DNA of 64,000 bases from Haladaptatus sp. ZSTT2. GTDB taxonomy: Archaea > Halobacteriota > Halobacteria > Halobacteriales > Halococcaceae. Location of the stretch: NCBI RefSeq assembly GCF_037081775.1, contig NZ_JBAMHQ010000001.1, positions 1,798,001 to 1,862,000 of the forward strand. The letters are read 5' to 3'. Made by a program: the position numbers and the translations under genes. The notes below the pieces were generated by a model, which saw only the letters and a list, made by a program, of their open reading frames with translations, made no database searches and was not told the origin of the DNA. Below are positions 16,914-25,503 of this stretch, in pieces. How positions within the stretch are numbered: the first letter of the stretch is position 1; each line of letters starts with the position of its first letter.

Positions 16914-17852
16914 TCAGGCCGACTGTGACGCCGCCCGCGCCTCTTCGCGTGCCTGCTCTACGGTCTTGCCTTCGCGCAGGATGGCATCGACGAACAGCTC
17001 GCCAGCCTTGTACGAAGACCGAACCATCGGCCCGCTGGCACAGTAGAGGAAGCCGAGTTCGTCTTCTGCCACCTGCCGCCAGACGTCGAACCGGTCTGGG
17101 TGGACGAACTCGGACACATCGAGGTGGCGACGCGACGGCTGGAGATACTGGCCGAGCGTGACAATGTCCACGTCTGACTCCCGGAGGTCAGAGAGCGTCT
17201 GGTACACCTCGTGGTCGTACTCGCCAACGCCGAGCATGATGCTCGTCTTCGTGTAAATATTCGACTCGTCTGCGACCTGTTCGAGCACCGAGAGGCTCTG
17301 GTCGTAGGCCGCCCGCTTGTCCCGAACCGGCCACTGGAGGCGTTCGCACGTCTCGATGTTGTGGGCGATGACGTCCGGGTTCGCGTCGATGATTTTTTGC
17401 ACTAACTCGGGTTCGCCCTGGAAATCGGGAATTAGCACTTCGACGAGGATGCCCGGGTCGCGGCGCTTGATTTCGCGGATGGTTTCGGCGAAGTGGCCCG
17501 CCCCTTGGTCGGGGAGGTCGTCGCGGTCGACTGAGGTGAGCACGACGTAGTCTAGGCCAATCTCGGCGATAGCTTCTGCCACGTTCGCGGGTTCGTCCTC
17601 GTCGAGCGGTTCCATCCCGCCGGTCTGTACGTCACAAAAGTTACAGCCCCGCGAACAGCGGTCGCCCATCAGCATGAACGTCGCCGTGCCCGGCCCGTTG
17701 CGACCACTCCAGCAGTCGCCAAGATTCGGGCAACTGGCCTCCTCGCACACGGTGTGGAGGTTGTGCTCGCGCAGGGTTTGCTTGATTTTGGTGAACTGCT
17801 GGCCGGATGGCGGGCGCATCTTCAGCCAGTCAGGCTTCCGCGAGCGACTCAT
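16914..17852 (-). CDS. lipA: Lipoyl synthase
   Basis: A 312-residue radical SAM enzyme. The auxiliary cluster Cys are in CEEASCPNLGDC and the SAM cluster motif CxxxCxxC is CSRGCNFC. It inserts two sulfurs into octanoyl-lysine on the E2 lipoyl domain. The ATG at 17852 (MSRSRKPDWLKMRPPSG) matches the family start; the longer reading has no homologous residues. It lies on the same strand upstream of the 2-oxoacid dehydrogenase operon but with a 263-bp gap, so probably its own promoter. Confidence 0.96.
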   Translation of the reverse strand: MSRSRKPDWLKMRPPSGQQFTKIKQTLREHNLHTVCEEASCPNLGDCWSGRNGPGTATFMLMGDRCSRGCNFCDVQTGGMEPLDEDEPANVAEAIAEIGLDYVVLTSVDRDDLPDQGAGHFAETIREIKRRDPGILVEVLIPDFQGEPELVQKIIDANPDVIAHNIETCERLQWPVRDKRAAYDQSLSVLEQVADESNIYTKTSIMLGVGEYDHEVYQTLSDLRESDVDIVTLGQYLQPSRRHLDVSEFVHPDRFDVWRQVAEDELGFLYCASGPMVRSSYKAGELFVDAILREGKTVEQAREEARAASQSA

Positions 17853-18044
17853 ACGCAAATGTCTGGAGACACGGGGACAAAAAGCTAAGGTAACCCCAAT
17901 TTGTCGCCACAAGCGTCGCGCCCTGACCGTACCGATGTGCGTCACGGTGTACGATTCTGCGCACGAGTGGTGTGATATTTTTCCCCGCGAGAATCCCTGA
18001 CAAATATATGTATCTGGGGCAATAATTGTACTATATCTTTCAGA

Positions 18045-19466
18045 ATGTGGCGTCCAAGCTTTGAGCTCTCTCCGGCCGATATCACCGATGGGCCGTTACT
18101 CCGCGCGTTGCTGGTTCTCTCGACTCCGCTACTGGTTCAGAATTTCGTGCAGGTCGTCGTCCAAATCGTTGACCTCATCTTCCTCGGTCGGTTGAGCGGT
18201 GACGCCGTCGCTGCGGTGGGACTCGTCGCGCCTGCGGTGGCGCTGTTGTTCGCCATTTCTATCTTCATCCCCTACGTTGGGACGCAGATTCGCGTCTCTC
18301 AACGCATCGGTGGCGACAACCTCACTGGCGCACGCCAGTCGTTCGGCTCTGGCATCTACATCACTCTTGGAATGGGCGTCGTACTCGGCGCACTCGCCTT
18401 TCTCGCCGCCCGCCCGCTCACCACCCTTCTCGTGAGTACGAACCCACTGAGCGTGGATGGAGCGGTTCCGGCGATGGCCGCCGTGTATCTCGGCGTCATC
18501 GCGCTCGGACTCCCGCTTATCGCGCTCGGCGACACGCTCGAAGCCGGACTCGTCGCATGGGGTGACTCGCGCGCGTCGCTCTGGATGAATCTCACGTCGG
18601 TCGTCGTGAACATCGTTCTCGACCCGCTGCTCATCTTCGGCTACGGCCCACTCGAAGGGCTTGGCGTGGCGGGTGCGGCGCTTGCCACCGTCATTGGCTA
18701 CACAACCGGAATGGCCCTTGGCCTCGTGCTCATCCTCCGCGGGCGAAACGGCGGCATGCTCTCTGCGCAGTCGTTCGTGTTCGACATGGCGGAACTGCGC
18801 TCCATCTTCAGCGTGGGGCTTCCCACGGCCGTCCAACAGAGCGCGAACCAGATTGTGCGCCTCATCATCGTCGTCGTCGTCTTCGCCGTTGGCGGCGTCG
18901 CGGGTATCGCCGCATACGTTGTCGGGGCGCGCGTGGCGAGCGTCGCGTTCATCCCCGCACAGGGCCTGCAACAAGCCGCCCAGAGCATCGTCGGGCAGAA
19001 CCTCGGCGCGAAGAAAGTAGAGCGGGCGAAGCAGACGACGTGGCTCGGCGTCCAACTCGCCGCCGGTGGGCTCGCGCTCATCGGACTTGTCCAGTGGCTG
19101 TTCCCAGCCACGCTCACGACGCTGTTCGTCCCCGAACTCTCAGAAGAAAGCCTCGCGCTCTCGATCGAGTACCTGCGCATCCTCGCCTACGGCTATCCTG
19201 CGCTGGGGGCGATCTACCTGTTTCAGGCAGGATTCAACGGCGCAAGCCGGACGAAGGTCAGCATGTTCGCCTCGCTCATCCAGTACTGGGGCGTGCGCCT
19301 ACCTATCGCCGCCGTTGGCGGCCTCGTCCTCTCGTTTGGCATGGACGCCGTGTTCTGGGCGGTGACACTCTCTAATATCACCGCCGCCGTTGGACTCGGC
19401 GTCTATTTCTATCACTCGTCGAGCACGGGCATGTTCAAACGGGCGAGTGCAAGCGCGGCCGACTAG
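18045..19466 (+). CDS. MATE family efflux transporter
   Basis: A 473-residue protein with twelve predicted helices in two related halves, typical of the NorM/DinF group (VDLIFLGRLSGDAVAAVGLVAP in helix 1-2, AYVVGARVASVAF in helix 8). It would export cationic or toxic organics using an Na+ or H+ gradient. Several AT-rich boxes (atatatgtat near 18005, ctatatcttt near 18030) precede the ATG. It starts 192 bp from the divergent lipA. Confidence 0.92.
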   Translation: MWRPSFELSPADITDGPLLRALLVLSTPLLVQNFVQVVVQIVDLIFLGRLSGDAVAAVGLVAPAVALLFAISIFIPYVGTQIRVSQRIGGDNLTGARQSFGSGIYITLGMGVVLGALAFLAARPLTTLLVSTNPLSVDGAVPAMAAVYLGVIALGLPLIALGDTLEAGLVAWGDSRASLWMNLTSVVVNIVLDPLLIFGYGPLEGLGVAGAALATVIGYTTGMALGLVLILRGRNGGMLSAQSFVFDMAELRSIFSVGLPTAVQQSANQIVRLIIVVVVFAVGGVAGIAAYVVGARVASVAFIPAQGLQQAAQSIVGQNLGAKKVERAKQTTWLGVQLAAGGLALIGLVQWLFPATLTTLFVPELSEESLALSIEYLRILAYGYPALGAIYLFQAGFNGASRTKVSMFASLIQYWGVRLPIAAVGGLVLSFGMDAVFWAVTLSNITAAVGLGVYFYHSSSTGMFKRASASAAD

Positions 19467-19550
19467 GAAACGCCTTTTGGCAGGGCGACTAAGGTGCTAC
19501 CAGATGGCGGTCTCTCTCACGTTCCCTACTCGCATTGTGAGGTGTCTCGC

Positions 19551-21893
19551 GTGAAAGTCGCAGAGGCAATCCCGCAGTTCGAAGCCGTGTTCCCGTTCGA
19601 GGAGTTCAACCAGATGCAACGCGAGGCGTTGCCCGCGATTTTACACCGCGAGGAGAACCTCGTCGCGAGCGCGCCCACGGCGAGTGGAAAAACCGCGCTT
19701 GCCGAACTCGCAATCTGTAAAGCTCTCGCAGACGGCGGGAAGGCGCTGTTCATCGCGCCGCTTCGCGCGCTCACCAACGAGAAAGAGTCCGAGTGGGAAC
19801 GCTTCGAAGACCTCGGCTACTCCGTCTACGTCGTCACGGGCGAACGCGACCTGAACTCCCGGCGGGCAGAGCGAGCCGACATCCTCGTGATGACCCCCGA
19901 GAAGACGGACTCGGCCACCCGCAAACACGACTCGCCGCGCTACTCGTTTATCACCGACGTGACCTGCTGTATCATCGACGAGGTACACCTGCTCGACTCA
20001 GACCGCAGAGGCAGCGTTCTCGAAGTCACCGTCTCGCGGCTCCGTCGGCTGTGTAATCCGCGCATCGTCGCGCTCTCTGCGACCATGCCGAACATCCAAG
20101 ACGTGGCCGATTGGCTCGGGGCCGTCCCCGAAACCACCCTTGAGTTCGACGACGCCTACCGCCCGGTTGACCTCCACGCAGACGTCCAGACGTACACCCA
20201 CGGAGACAACTCCTTTGCCGACAAGTATCGCAGACTCTACCGCGCTATCGACCTCGCAGAACCGCACATCAGAGACGGCGGACAGGCGCTCGTCTTCGTG
20301 GCCAGCCGCCAAGACACGGTGCAGGCGGCGAAAAAAGCCCGCGACGAACTCGCAGAACGCGACATCCCGATTGGCGCACGCGGCGACTACGATTTTCATA
20401 CGGACGCCCAGAAACTCCAGAACAACACGCTCCAAAATTCGGTGACAGACGGCGTTGCATTCCATCACGCGGGCCTCTCGAAAGAGGACAAGGACGCCGT
20501 CGAACAGTGGTTCCGCGAGGGCAAAATACAGCTTTTATTCTCCACGTCCACGCTCGCGTGGGGGGTGAACCTTCCTGCCAGATGTGTTGTCATCCGCGAC
20601 ACCAAACTCCACGACCCACTCGAAGGCGAGGTGGACATGAGCCCGCTCGACGTGCTCCAGATGCTCGGACGCGCCGGGCGACCGGGCTACGACGACGTGG
20701 GCTACGGCTGGGTGGTGTGTGACCGTTCCGAGGCCGATAAGTACCGCAAACTGCTCCGCGAGGGCAAGGAAATCGAGTCCCGACTCGCAGACGACTTGGA
20801 CGCCCACCTCAACGCAGAAATTTCGATGGGTACGCTGCGCGACTTAGACGACGTGATGAGCTGGCTTGACACCACGTTCTACGCCGTTCGCGCCCGCTCG
20901 AAACCAGAGGAGTACGACTTCGCGGGCCTCCGCGACCGCGTGCGCGACGCGCTCTCGGGCCTCGTTTCTCGGGGGTTCGTCGAGATGGACGACAATTTGG
21001 GCGTCGACGGCACGGGCCTCGGCGTGCTCGCCTCGAAGTTCTACCTCAGACTTGCCACCGCAGAACGTTTCAAACGCCTCGCCGACCGCGACTTCGTGGA
21101 CGAGGCCGCGATTCTCGAAACCGTCGCCTGCGCCGCCGAGTTCGACAGCGTGAGCGCGCGTCAGTCAGAGCGCGACGCCATCAACGCTATCCTCGTCGGC
21201 CAGAACACGCCCGACAGCATGGAACCCGGCCAGCGCAAAGTGCTCGCCATCTTGAGAGCCAGCATGAACGGCGGGACGCCGCCGGAACTCCGCTCTGATG
21301 CGTGGGTCATCCAACAGAACGCCCGCCGCCTGCTCGCGGCGATGCAGTCGTTCTTAGAACGCTTCGACACCGCAGAAACCGCGAACCTCGCACGCCGGGT
21401 CGAAGCCCGCGTGGAAACCGGGATTTCGAGCGCCGCCGTCGGCCTCACCGCCATCGACGGCGTCGGCTCGGGGCGTGCGCACAAACTCGCTGGAGAGGGC
21501 ATCGAAACGCCAGAAGACGTGCGCGCCGCGGGTGTAGACGGCCTCATCGACGCCGGGCTCTCTGAGGGTGTTGCAGAGCGCGTCTTCAAAGCCGCCCGCA
21601 AACTCCCGAGCGTCGAACTCGACTGGGGGGACTTCCCTGAAACCATCTCGACGGGGCAAAACGACATGCGCGAAGTCCACGTCAAGAACGTCGGCAAGGG
21701 CGCACGCGCCGGGCTTCGAGTGACGGGCAACGACACGGAAGTTTCTTCGAAGGCGTCGTATCTTGGCGAGGACACGCTGCTCGTTCCCGTTTTCGGCGGC
21801 AACTTCGAGGAGATTGAGTACGCGGTCCACATCGCGTTCCCCGACCTGCCGTTGTTGCCGCAGATTGAGCGAAAAACTGTCCGCGTGAACTGA
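19551..21893 (+). CDS. Ski2/Hel308-like DEAD/DEAH superfamily 2 helicase
   Basis: A 780-residue helicase. Motif I APTASGKT near residue 39, motif II DEVH, motif III SAT, motif VI QMLGRAGRPGYD, then a winged-helix/ratchet region, a helix-hairpin-helix segment (AIDGVGSGRAHKLAGEG) and a C-terminal beta-rich FN3/Sec63-like domain. It resembles Hel308/Brr2-like enzymes that unwind DNA or RNA. The GTG at 19551 (VKVAEAIPQF) is chosen because it matches the helicase start; a GTG at 19494 would add 19 residues. It is followed 33 bp later by a zinc-finger DNA-binding protein. Confidence 0.88.
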   Translation: MKVAEAIPQFEAVFPFEEFNQMQREALPAILHREENLVASAPTASGKTALAELAICKALADGGKALFIAPLRALTNEKESEWERFEDLGYSVYVVTGERDLNSRRAERADILVMTPEKTDSATRKHDSPRYSFITDVTCCIIDEVHLLDSDRRGSVLEVTVSRLRRLCNPRIVALSATMPNIQDVADWLGAVPETTLEFDDAYRPVDLHADVQTYTHGDNSFADKYRRLYRAIDLAEPHIRDGGQALVFVASRQDTVQAAKKARDELAERDIPIGARGDYDFHTDAQKLQNNTLQNSVTDGVAFHHAGLSKEDKDAVEQWFREGKIQLLFSTSTLAWGVNLPARCVVIRDTKLHDPLEGEVDMSPLDVLQMLGRAGRPGYDDVGYGWVVCDRSEADKYRKLLREGKEIESRLADDLDAHLNAEISMGTLRDLDDVMSWLDTTFYAVRARSKPEEYDFAGLRDRVRDALSGLVSRGFVEMDDNLGVDGTGLGVLASKFYLRLATAERFKRLADRDFVDEAAILETVACAAEFDSVSARQSERDAINAILVGQNTPDSMEPGQRKVLAILRASMNGGTPPELRSDAWVIQQNARRLLAAMQSFLERFDTAETANLARRVEARVETGISSAAVGLTAIDGVGSGRAHKLAGEGIETPEDVRAAGVDGLIDAGLSEGVAERVFKAARKLPSVELDWGDFPETISTGQNDMREVHVKNVGKGARAGLRVTGNDTEVSSKASYLGEDTLLVPVFGGNFEEIEYAVHIAFPDLPLLPQIERKTVRVN

Positions 21894-21926
21894 GATTTTT
21901 ATACGAACACGCAACCAGTCCGGGCC

Positions 21927-22646
21927 ATGCCCGACTCGATTCGCGTCCTCGCTGGCGACTGTACGATGAGCGTCGAAGGTACCCGCGAACAGACCGCTCG
22001 CGGCCACGTCGTGGTGATTGCAAAGCCCGACAATACGCTCCTCATCCACGACGCAGACGGCTACCAGCCCGTCGCGTGGCTCACCCGCGCCGATTCCCTG
22101 TCGATGAGCGAGTCTGCCATCATCGCAACCGACGGCGACGAGACGCTCACGGTCACAATTCATGACGAACACACCGAAGCTCGCGTTCCGGCGAGCGAAG
22201 CGGGAACGCCGGTCGGCACCTGTCCCGCGTGCGAAGGCACACTCCTCAAAACCCGAAAATCCGTCTCGTGTCTTGGGTGTGATGCATCCTATGGCCTGCC
22301 CCAGCACGCAGACATTCATGACGAACAGTGCGACGACTGCGGCCTGCCAAAAATGTGCGCCACCCACGGACAGGCATTCGAGCTCTGTATCGACCGCTCG
22401 TGTGAGTCGCTTGACGGGCTGATTCAAGCCGAGTTCGACGGGAAATGGCAGAGTCCCAAGTGCGGCGGCGACCTGAACATCCTCCGACGGGGCAGCCTCA
22501 TCGCCGGATGTGAAAACTATCCAGAGTGCGAGACGGGCTTTGCGTTCCCGACCGGTCTCCACGCGGGCGACTGTCCGTGTGGCCTGCCCCAATTCGAAAC
22601 GGCGTCGGGTCATCGGTGTCTCGACGCCACCTGCGACGCGGTCTGA
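21927..22646 (+). CDS. NucS N-domain-like protein with topoisomerase-type zinc fingers
   Basis: A 239-residue protein. Residues 1-85 (RVLAGDCTMSVEGTR...VVVIAKPDNTLLIHDADGYQPVAW) resemble the N-terminal DNA-binding domain of endonuclease NucS/EndoMS, but the RecB-like nuclease domain is absent. The rest has several Cys-rich ribbons, including CPAC...CLGC, CDDCGLP and a topoisomerase C4-like SPKCGG...GCENYPEC in which the first Cys is Ser. It probably binds DNA ends or single strands; no nuclease is visible. Its position between a helicase and endA hints at a nucleic-acid role. Confidence 0.75.
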   Translation: MPDSIRVLAGDCTMSVEGTREQTARGHVVVIAKPDNTLLIHDADGYQPVAWLTRADSLSMSESAIIATDGDETLTVTIHDEHTEARVPASEAGTPVGTCPACEGTLLKTRKSVSCLGCDASYGLPQHADIHDEQCDDCGLPKMCATHGQAFELCIDRSCESLDGLIQAEFDGKWQSPKCGGDLNILRRGSLIAGCENYPECETGFAFPTGLHAGDCPCGLPQFETASGHRCLDATCDAV

Positions 22647-22683
22647 CCGCAGGCCCTTTGTCGTCAGCCGCCAGCAAATAGGC

Positions 22684-23712
22684 ATGAACGGCACGCTCGA
22701 AGACGGCGTCGTCCACGTTGGCGGGAACGCCCGCCAGCAGTACTACGACGCCCGTGGTTACGGCCGCCCGCTCGGGGGCAACGAGGTCGAACTCGACCCC
22801 GTCGAAGCGGCGCACCTGCTCTTTCGCGGCGACCTTGACACGGTCGATGGGATGGACTTTCAGGCGTTTTTCTCCCACGTCACCGGCGACGGCTTCGCCG
22901 TCCGCTTTCAGGTCTACCGCGACCTCCGCGACCGCGGCTTCTATCTCTCTCCCGCACGCGAGGGCTGGGTCGAACCGACCGACGACGAGGACTTCGTAGT
23001 CTTCCCCCGCGGCAACGGCCCGTGGAACGACGAGATAGCCTATCGCATCCGCGCCGTTGGCGAGCGCCAACGCGTTCCCGCGGCTTCTTTGGGAACTCTC
23101 GTCCTCGCCGTGGTAGACGAGGAGGGTGAAATCACCTACTTCGACACCGACGAACTCAACATCGACGGCAGTTCGACGTTTGACCTCCCCGCCTGCTCGG
23201 GGACACTCATCGACGACCGCGTCGTCGTCTGGGAGCCGCCGAGCGACCTCTATGCGTCAGCGTTCTACGGCCAGCCACTCGGTGGTCGTCGGATGGAAGA
23301 CGGCCCGGTGCAACTCTCGCTGCTCGAAGCCGCCTACCTCGCTGCCAACGGGACGCTCTCAGTCGAAGGAGGCGTTGACGCAATCGTTGAGCGCGGCCGC
23401 GAAGCCGAAGGCGACCGATTCGACCGTCGCCTGACGGTGTACACCGAACTGCGCGACCGGGACGTCGTCCCCAAAACGGGCTTCAAATTCGGCGCTGACT
23501 TCCGGACCTACGCCGAGGTGGAGTCGGTCTCCGACCTGAGCCACTCCGAGTACCTGATTCGCGTGCTCGAACGCGACCACGCCTTCGCCCTGCGCGAGTT
23601 GGCGCTCGACGTGCGACTCGCCCACGGGGTCAGAAAACGAATGGTTTTTGCGCTGACGGATGCGAACGACGGAACAGAGACCTGGTTGTCAGTAGGTCGA
23701 CTCACACCATGA
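22684..23712 (+). CDS. endA: tRNA-splicing endonuclease, two-repeat form
   Basis: A 342-residue enzyme with two tandem EndA repeats (about 1-170 and 171-342), the form that works as a homodimer in haloarchaea. The second repeat holds the catalytic region (YTELRDRDVVPKTGFKFGADFRTY ... SHSEYLIRVLE), with the expected Tyr, His and Lys. It cuts bulge-helix-bulge motifs in pre-tRNA. Its stop overlaps trpS by ATGA. In haloarchaea, pre-tRNA-Trp carries an intron processed by this enzyme, so the pairing makes sense. Confidence 0.95.
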   Translation: MNGTLEDGVVHVGGNARQQYYDARGYGRPLGGNEVELDPVEAAHLLFRGDLDTVDGMDFQAFFSHVTGDGFAVRFQVYRDLRDRGFYLSPAREGWVEPTDDEDFVVFPRGNGPWNDEIAYRIRAVGERQRVPAASLGTLVLAVVDEEGEITYFDTDELNIDGSSTFDLPACSGTLIDDRVVVWEPPSDLYASAFYGQPLGGRRMEDGPVQLSLLEAAYLAANGTLSVEGGVDAIVERGREAEGDRFDRRLTVYTELRDRDVVPKTGFKFGADFRTYAEVESVSDLSHSEYLIRVLERDHAFALRELALDVRLAHGVRKRMVFALTDANDGTETWLSVGRLTP

Positions 23713-25241
23713 CACGCGATACAGACCACAACACGGGAGCAGCGGGCGAGACAGATGCGACGACGCTCGACCCGTGGGGTTCGTCGACCATCGCTGACTA
23801 CCGAAAACTGTTCGAGGAGTTCGGCATTGAGGAGTTCGACGAATTGCTTGCCGACGTGGAGAATCCACATTACCTGATGCGACGGGGGGTCATCTTCGGC
23901 CACCGTGACTATCGGGCCGTCCTCGACGCGATGGCCGCGGGCAAGCCAACCGCTGCGCTCTCGGGATTCATGCCAACGGGCGACCCCCACATCGGCCACA
24001 AACTCGTTTTCGACGAAATCATCTGGCATCAACAGCAGGGCGCGGACGCCTACGCCCTGATTGCTGACTTAGAAGCCCACGCCGCCCGCGGCCTCTCGTG
24101 GGAAGAAATCGACGAACACGCCCGCGACTACCTACTGAGCCTGCTCGCGCTCGGCTTCGACCCTGAAGCAGGCGAACTGTATCGTCAATCAGAGAACCGC
24201 GGGCTGCAGGATCTCGCGTTCGAACTCGGCATCAAGGCCAACTTCTCCGAACTGGAGAACATCTACGGCTTCGACGGTGAGACGGACGTTTCGCATATGC
24301 AGAGCGTCGTGACGCAAATGGCGGACATTCTCTACCCTCAACTCGACGAACCGAAGCCGACGGTCATTCCCGTGGGGCCGGACCAAGACCCCCACGTTCG
24401 CCTCGCCCGTGACCTCGCCGCCCGGATGCGCTTCTTCGGCGTCACCAAAGCGTTCGCCAGTTTCGAAGCCAGTGGTGACGAACTCGAACTGCTCGGGGCG
24501 GCCCACGGCGCGCTCTCGGCCGACGACGGCGACACCGTCCGGTGTGAGGACGCCGCTGCATGGCTCCGCGAACACGGCAACCCCGACGACGACGGCTTCG
24601 GCAGCGTCGTCGCCAAACTCGACTCTGCCGGGAAAGAGCCGCTCGAACCACGGGTTCGGTTCGTTGACCGCAACGCCACCAAAGAGGCGTTCGAGGCGCT
24701 CATCGAAGCCGTCGAGGGCGAAAAACGCGTCTACGACGAACACATCGACTCGTTCGACCTCACCCGCGAGGAGGCAGAGGCGTTGGCCCGAGAGGTCGAA
24801 CTCGACAACGGCGGCTACGGCTTCTACGCGCCGTCCTCGATTTATCACCGCTTCATGACCGGGCTCACTGGCGGGAAGATGTCCTCCTCGATTCCGGCGA
24901 GTCACATCAGTCTGCTCGACGACCCACAGGACGGCTACGACAAGGTGAAATCCGCGACGACGGGCGGCCGCTCGACGGCCGAAGAACAGCGCCGACTCGG
25001 CGGCGAGGCCGACAAGTGTCCCGTCTACGAACTGTACGCCTACCTGCTCGCCGCGGACGACGACGCCTTCGCGAAGAAGGTGTACGACGAGTGTGTCGGC
25101 GGCGAGCGCCTCTGTGGCGGCTGTAAAGAGCAGGCCGCAGAGCTGATGAAGGAGTTCTTAGAAGACCATCAAGAAAAGCGCGCAGAGGTCGAACACCTCC
25201 TCAAAGACGCGGACATCGAACTCGTCTCCTCGCGTCGCTGA
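23709..25241 (+). CDS. trpS: Tryptophanyl-tRNA synthetase
   Basis: A 510-residue class Ic synthetase of the archaeal/eukaryal type. HIGH motif in GDPHIGHK near residue 99, KMSKS as GKMSSS near residue 396, and an archaeal N-terminal extension (DPWGSSTIADYRKLFEEFGI). A CxxC pair (CGGCKEQ) lies near the C-terminus. It attaches Trp to tRNA-Trp. Translation is coupled to endA through the ATGA overlap. Confidence 0.97.
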   Translation: MTRDTDHNTGAAGETDATTLDPWGSSTIADYRKLFEEFGIEEFDELLADVENPHYLMRRGVIFGHRDYRAVLDAMAAGKPTAALSGFMPTGDPHIGHKLVFDEIIWHQQQGADAYALIADLEAHAARGLSWEEIDEHARDYLLSLLALGFDPEAGELYRQSENRGLQDLAFELGIKANFSELENIYGFDGETDVSHMQSVVTQMADILYPQLDEPKPTVIPVGPDQDPHVRLARDLAARMRFFGVTKAFASFEASGDELELLGAAHGALSADDGDTVRCEDAAAWLREHGNPDDDGFGSVVAKLDSAGKEPLEPRVRFVDRNATKEAFEALIEAVEGEKRVYDEHIDSFDLTREEAEALAREVELDNGGYGFYAPSSIYHRFMTGLTGGKMSSSIPASHISLLDDPQDGYDKVKSATTGGRSTAEEQRRLGGEADKCPVYELYAYLLAADDDAFAKKVYDECVGGERLCGGCKEQAAELMKEFLEDHQEKRAEVEHLLKDADIELVSSRR

Positions 25242-25290
25242 GTCGGTGTTCAATATCTGCGGTTCGCGCTCTCCAGCAATGTCCGGAACG

Positions 25291-25298
25291 CTTTTTAG
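25291..25298 (+). promoter_or_regulatory. TATA-like box of the pheS leader transcript
   Basis: The box ctttttag is centred about 27 bp before the ATG at 25322. Initiation would therefore fall on the first codon of the Phe-rich leader peptide, making it leaderless and translated from the very 5' end. This is the normal haloarchaeal geometry, so it supports the short ORF as the first thing translated. Confidence 0.55.
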
Positions 25299-25321
25299 CG
25301 AATCCGCTCGTATCACCGGAT

Positions 25322-25399
25322 ATGGCATCCGAACCCACGCCTGTGTTGACCGGCGACGACTCTCGTGTGACCCCCGGGTTCGGCTTTTTTCGGTTCTGA
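25322..25399 (+). CDS. Phe-rich leader peptide upstream of pheS (candidate attenuation peptide)
   Basis: A 25-codon ORF, MASEPTPVLT... ending GFGFFRF and a TGA at 25397-25399. Phe occupies positions 20, 22, 23 and 25: four of the last six residues, and none before them. It lies 105 bp before pheS, which encodes the Phe-tRNA synthetase alpha subunit, and a TATA-like box is correctly placed for a leaderless transcript starting at its ATG. Bacterial pheST and pheA leaders have the same logic: scarce Phe-tRNA stalls the ribosome and changes RNA folding. Such control is not established in archaea, so the function is inferred. Confidence 0.6.
   Translation: MASEPTPVLTGDDSRVTPGFGFFRF
25329..25390 (+). 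terminator. Candidate attenuator: 8-bp stem followed by T6, inside the leader ORF
   Basis: CCGAACCC (25329-25336) is perfectly complementary to GGGTTCGG (25376-25383), and after one C comes TTTTTT (25385-25390). The T6 is also the two Phe codons of the leader. The loop is 39 nt and holds a smaller CGCC/GGCG stem. A ribosome moving through codons 3-5 would melt the left arm. Downstream, CGGTTC (25391-25396) can pair with GAACCG (25458-25463), and TAGCG (25401-25405) with CGCTA (25462-25466), giving alternative folds before pheS. Confidence 0.45.
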
Positions 25400-25503
25400 A
25401 TAGCGCGGCGGTGGAATCCGGCTTTCGGGCCAGAGGAAACCGGCGTGAGCGCATCCGGAACCGCTAACTGACTTGCTTGCAGTGTACGCGACAACACCAA
25501 ATA

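Noticed and set aside
25242-25321. T-box or other riboswitch upstream of pheS
   Set aside because: No T-box-like motif is visible, and T-boxes are bacterial. The leader peptide and stem are better supported.
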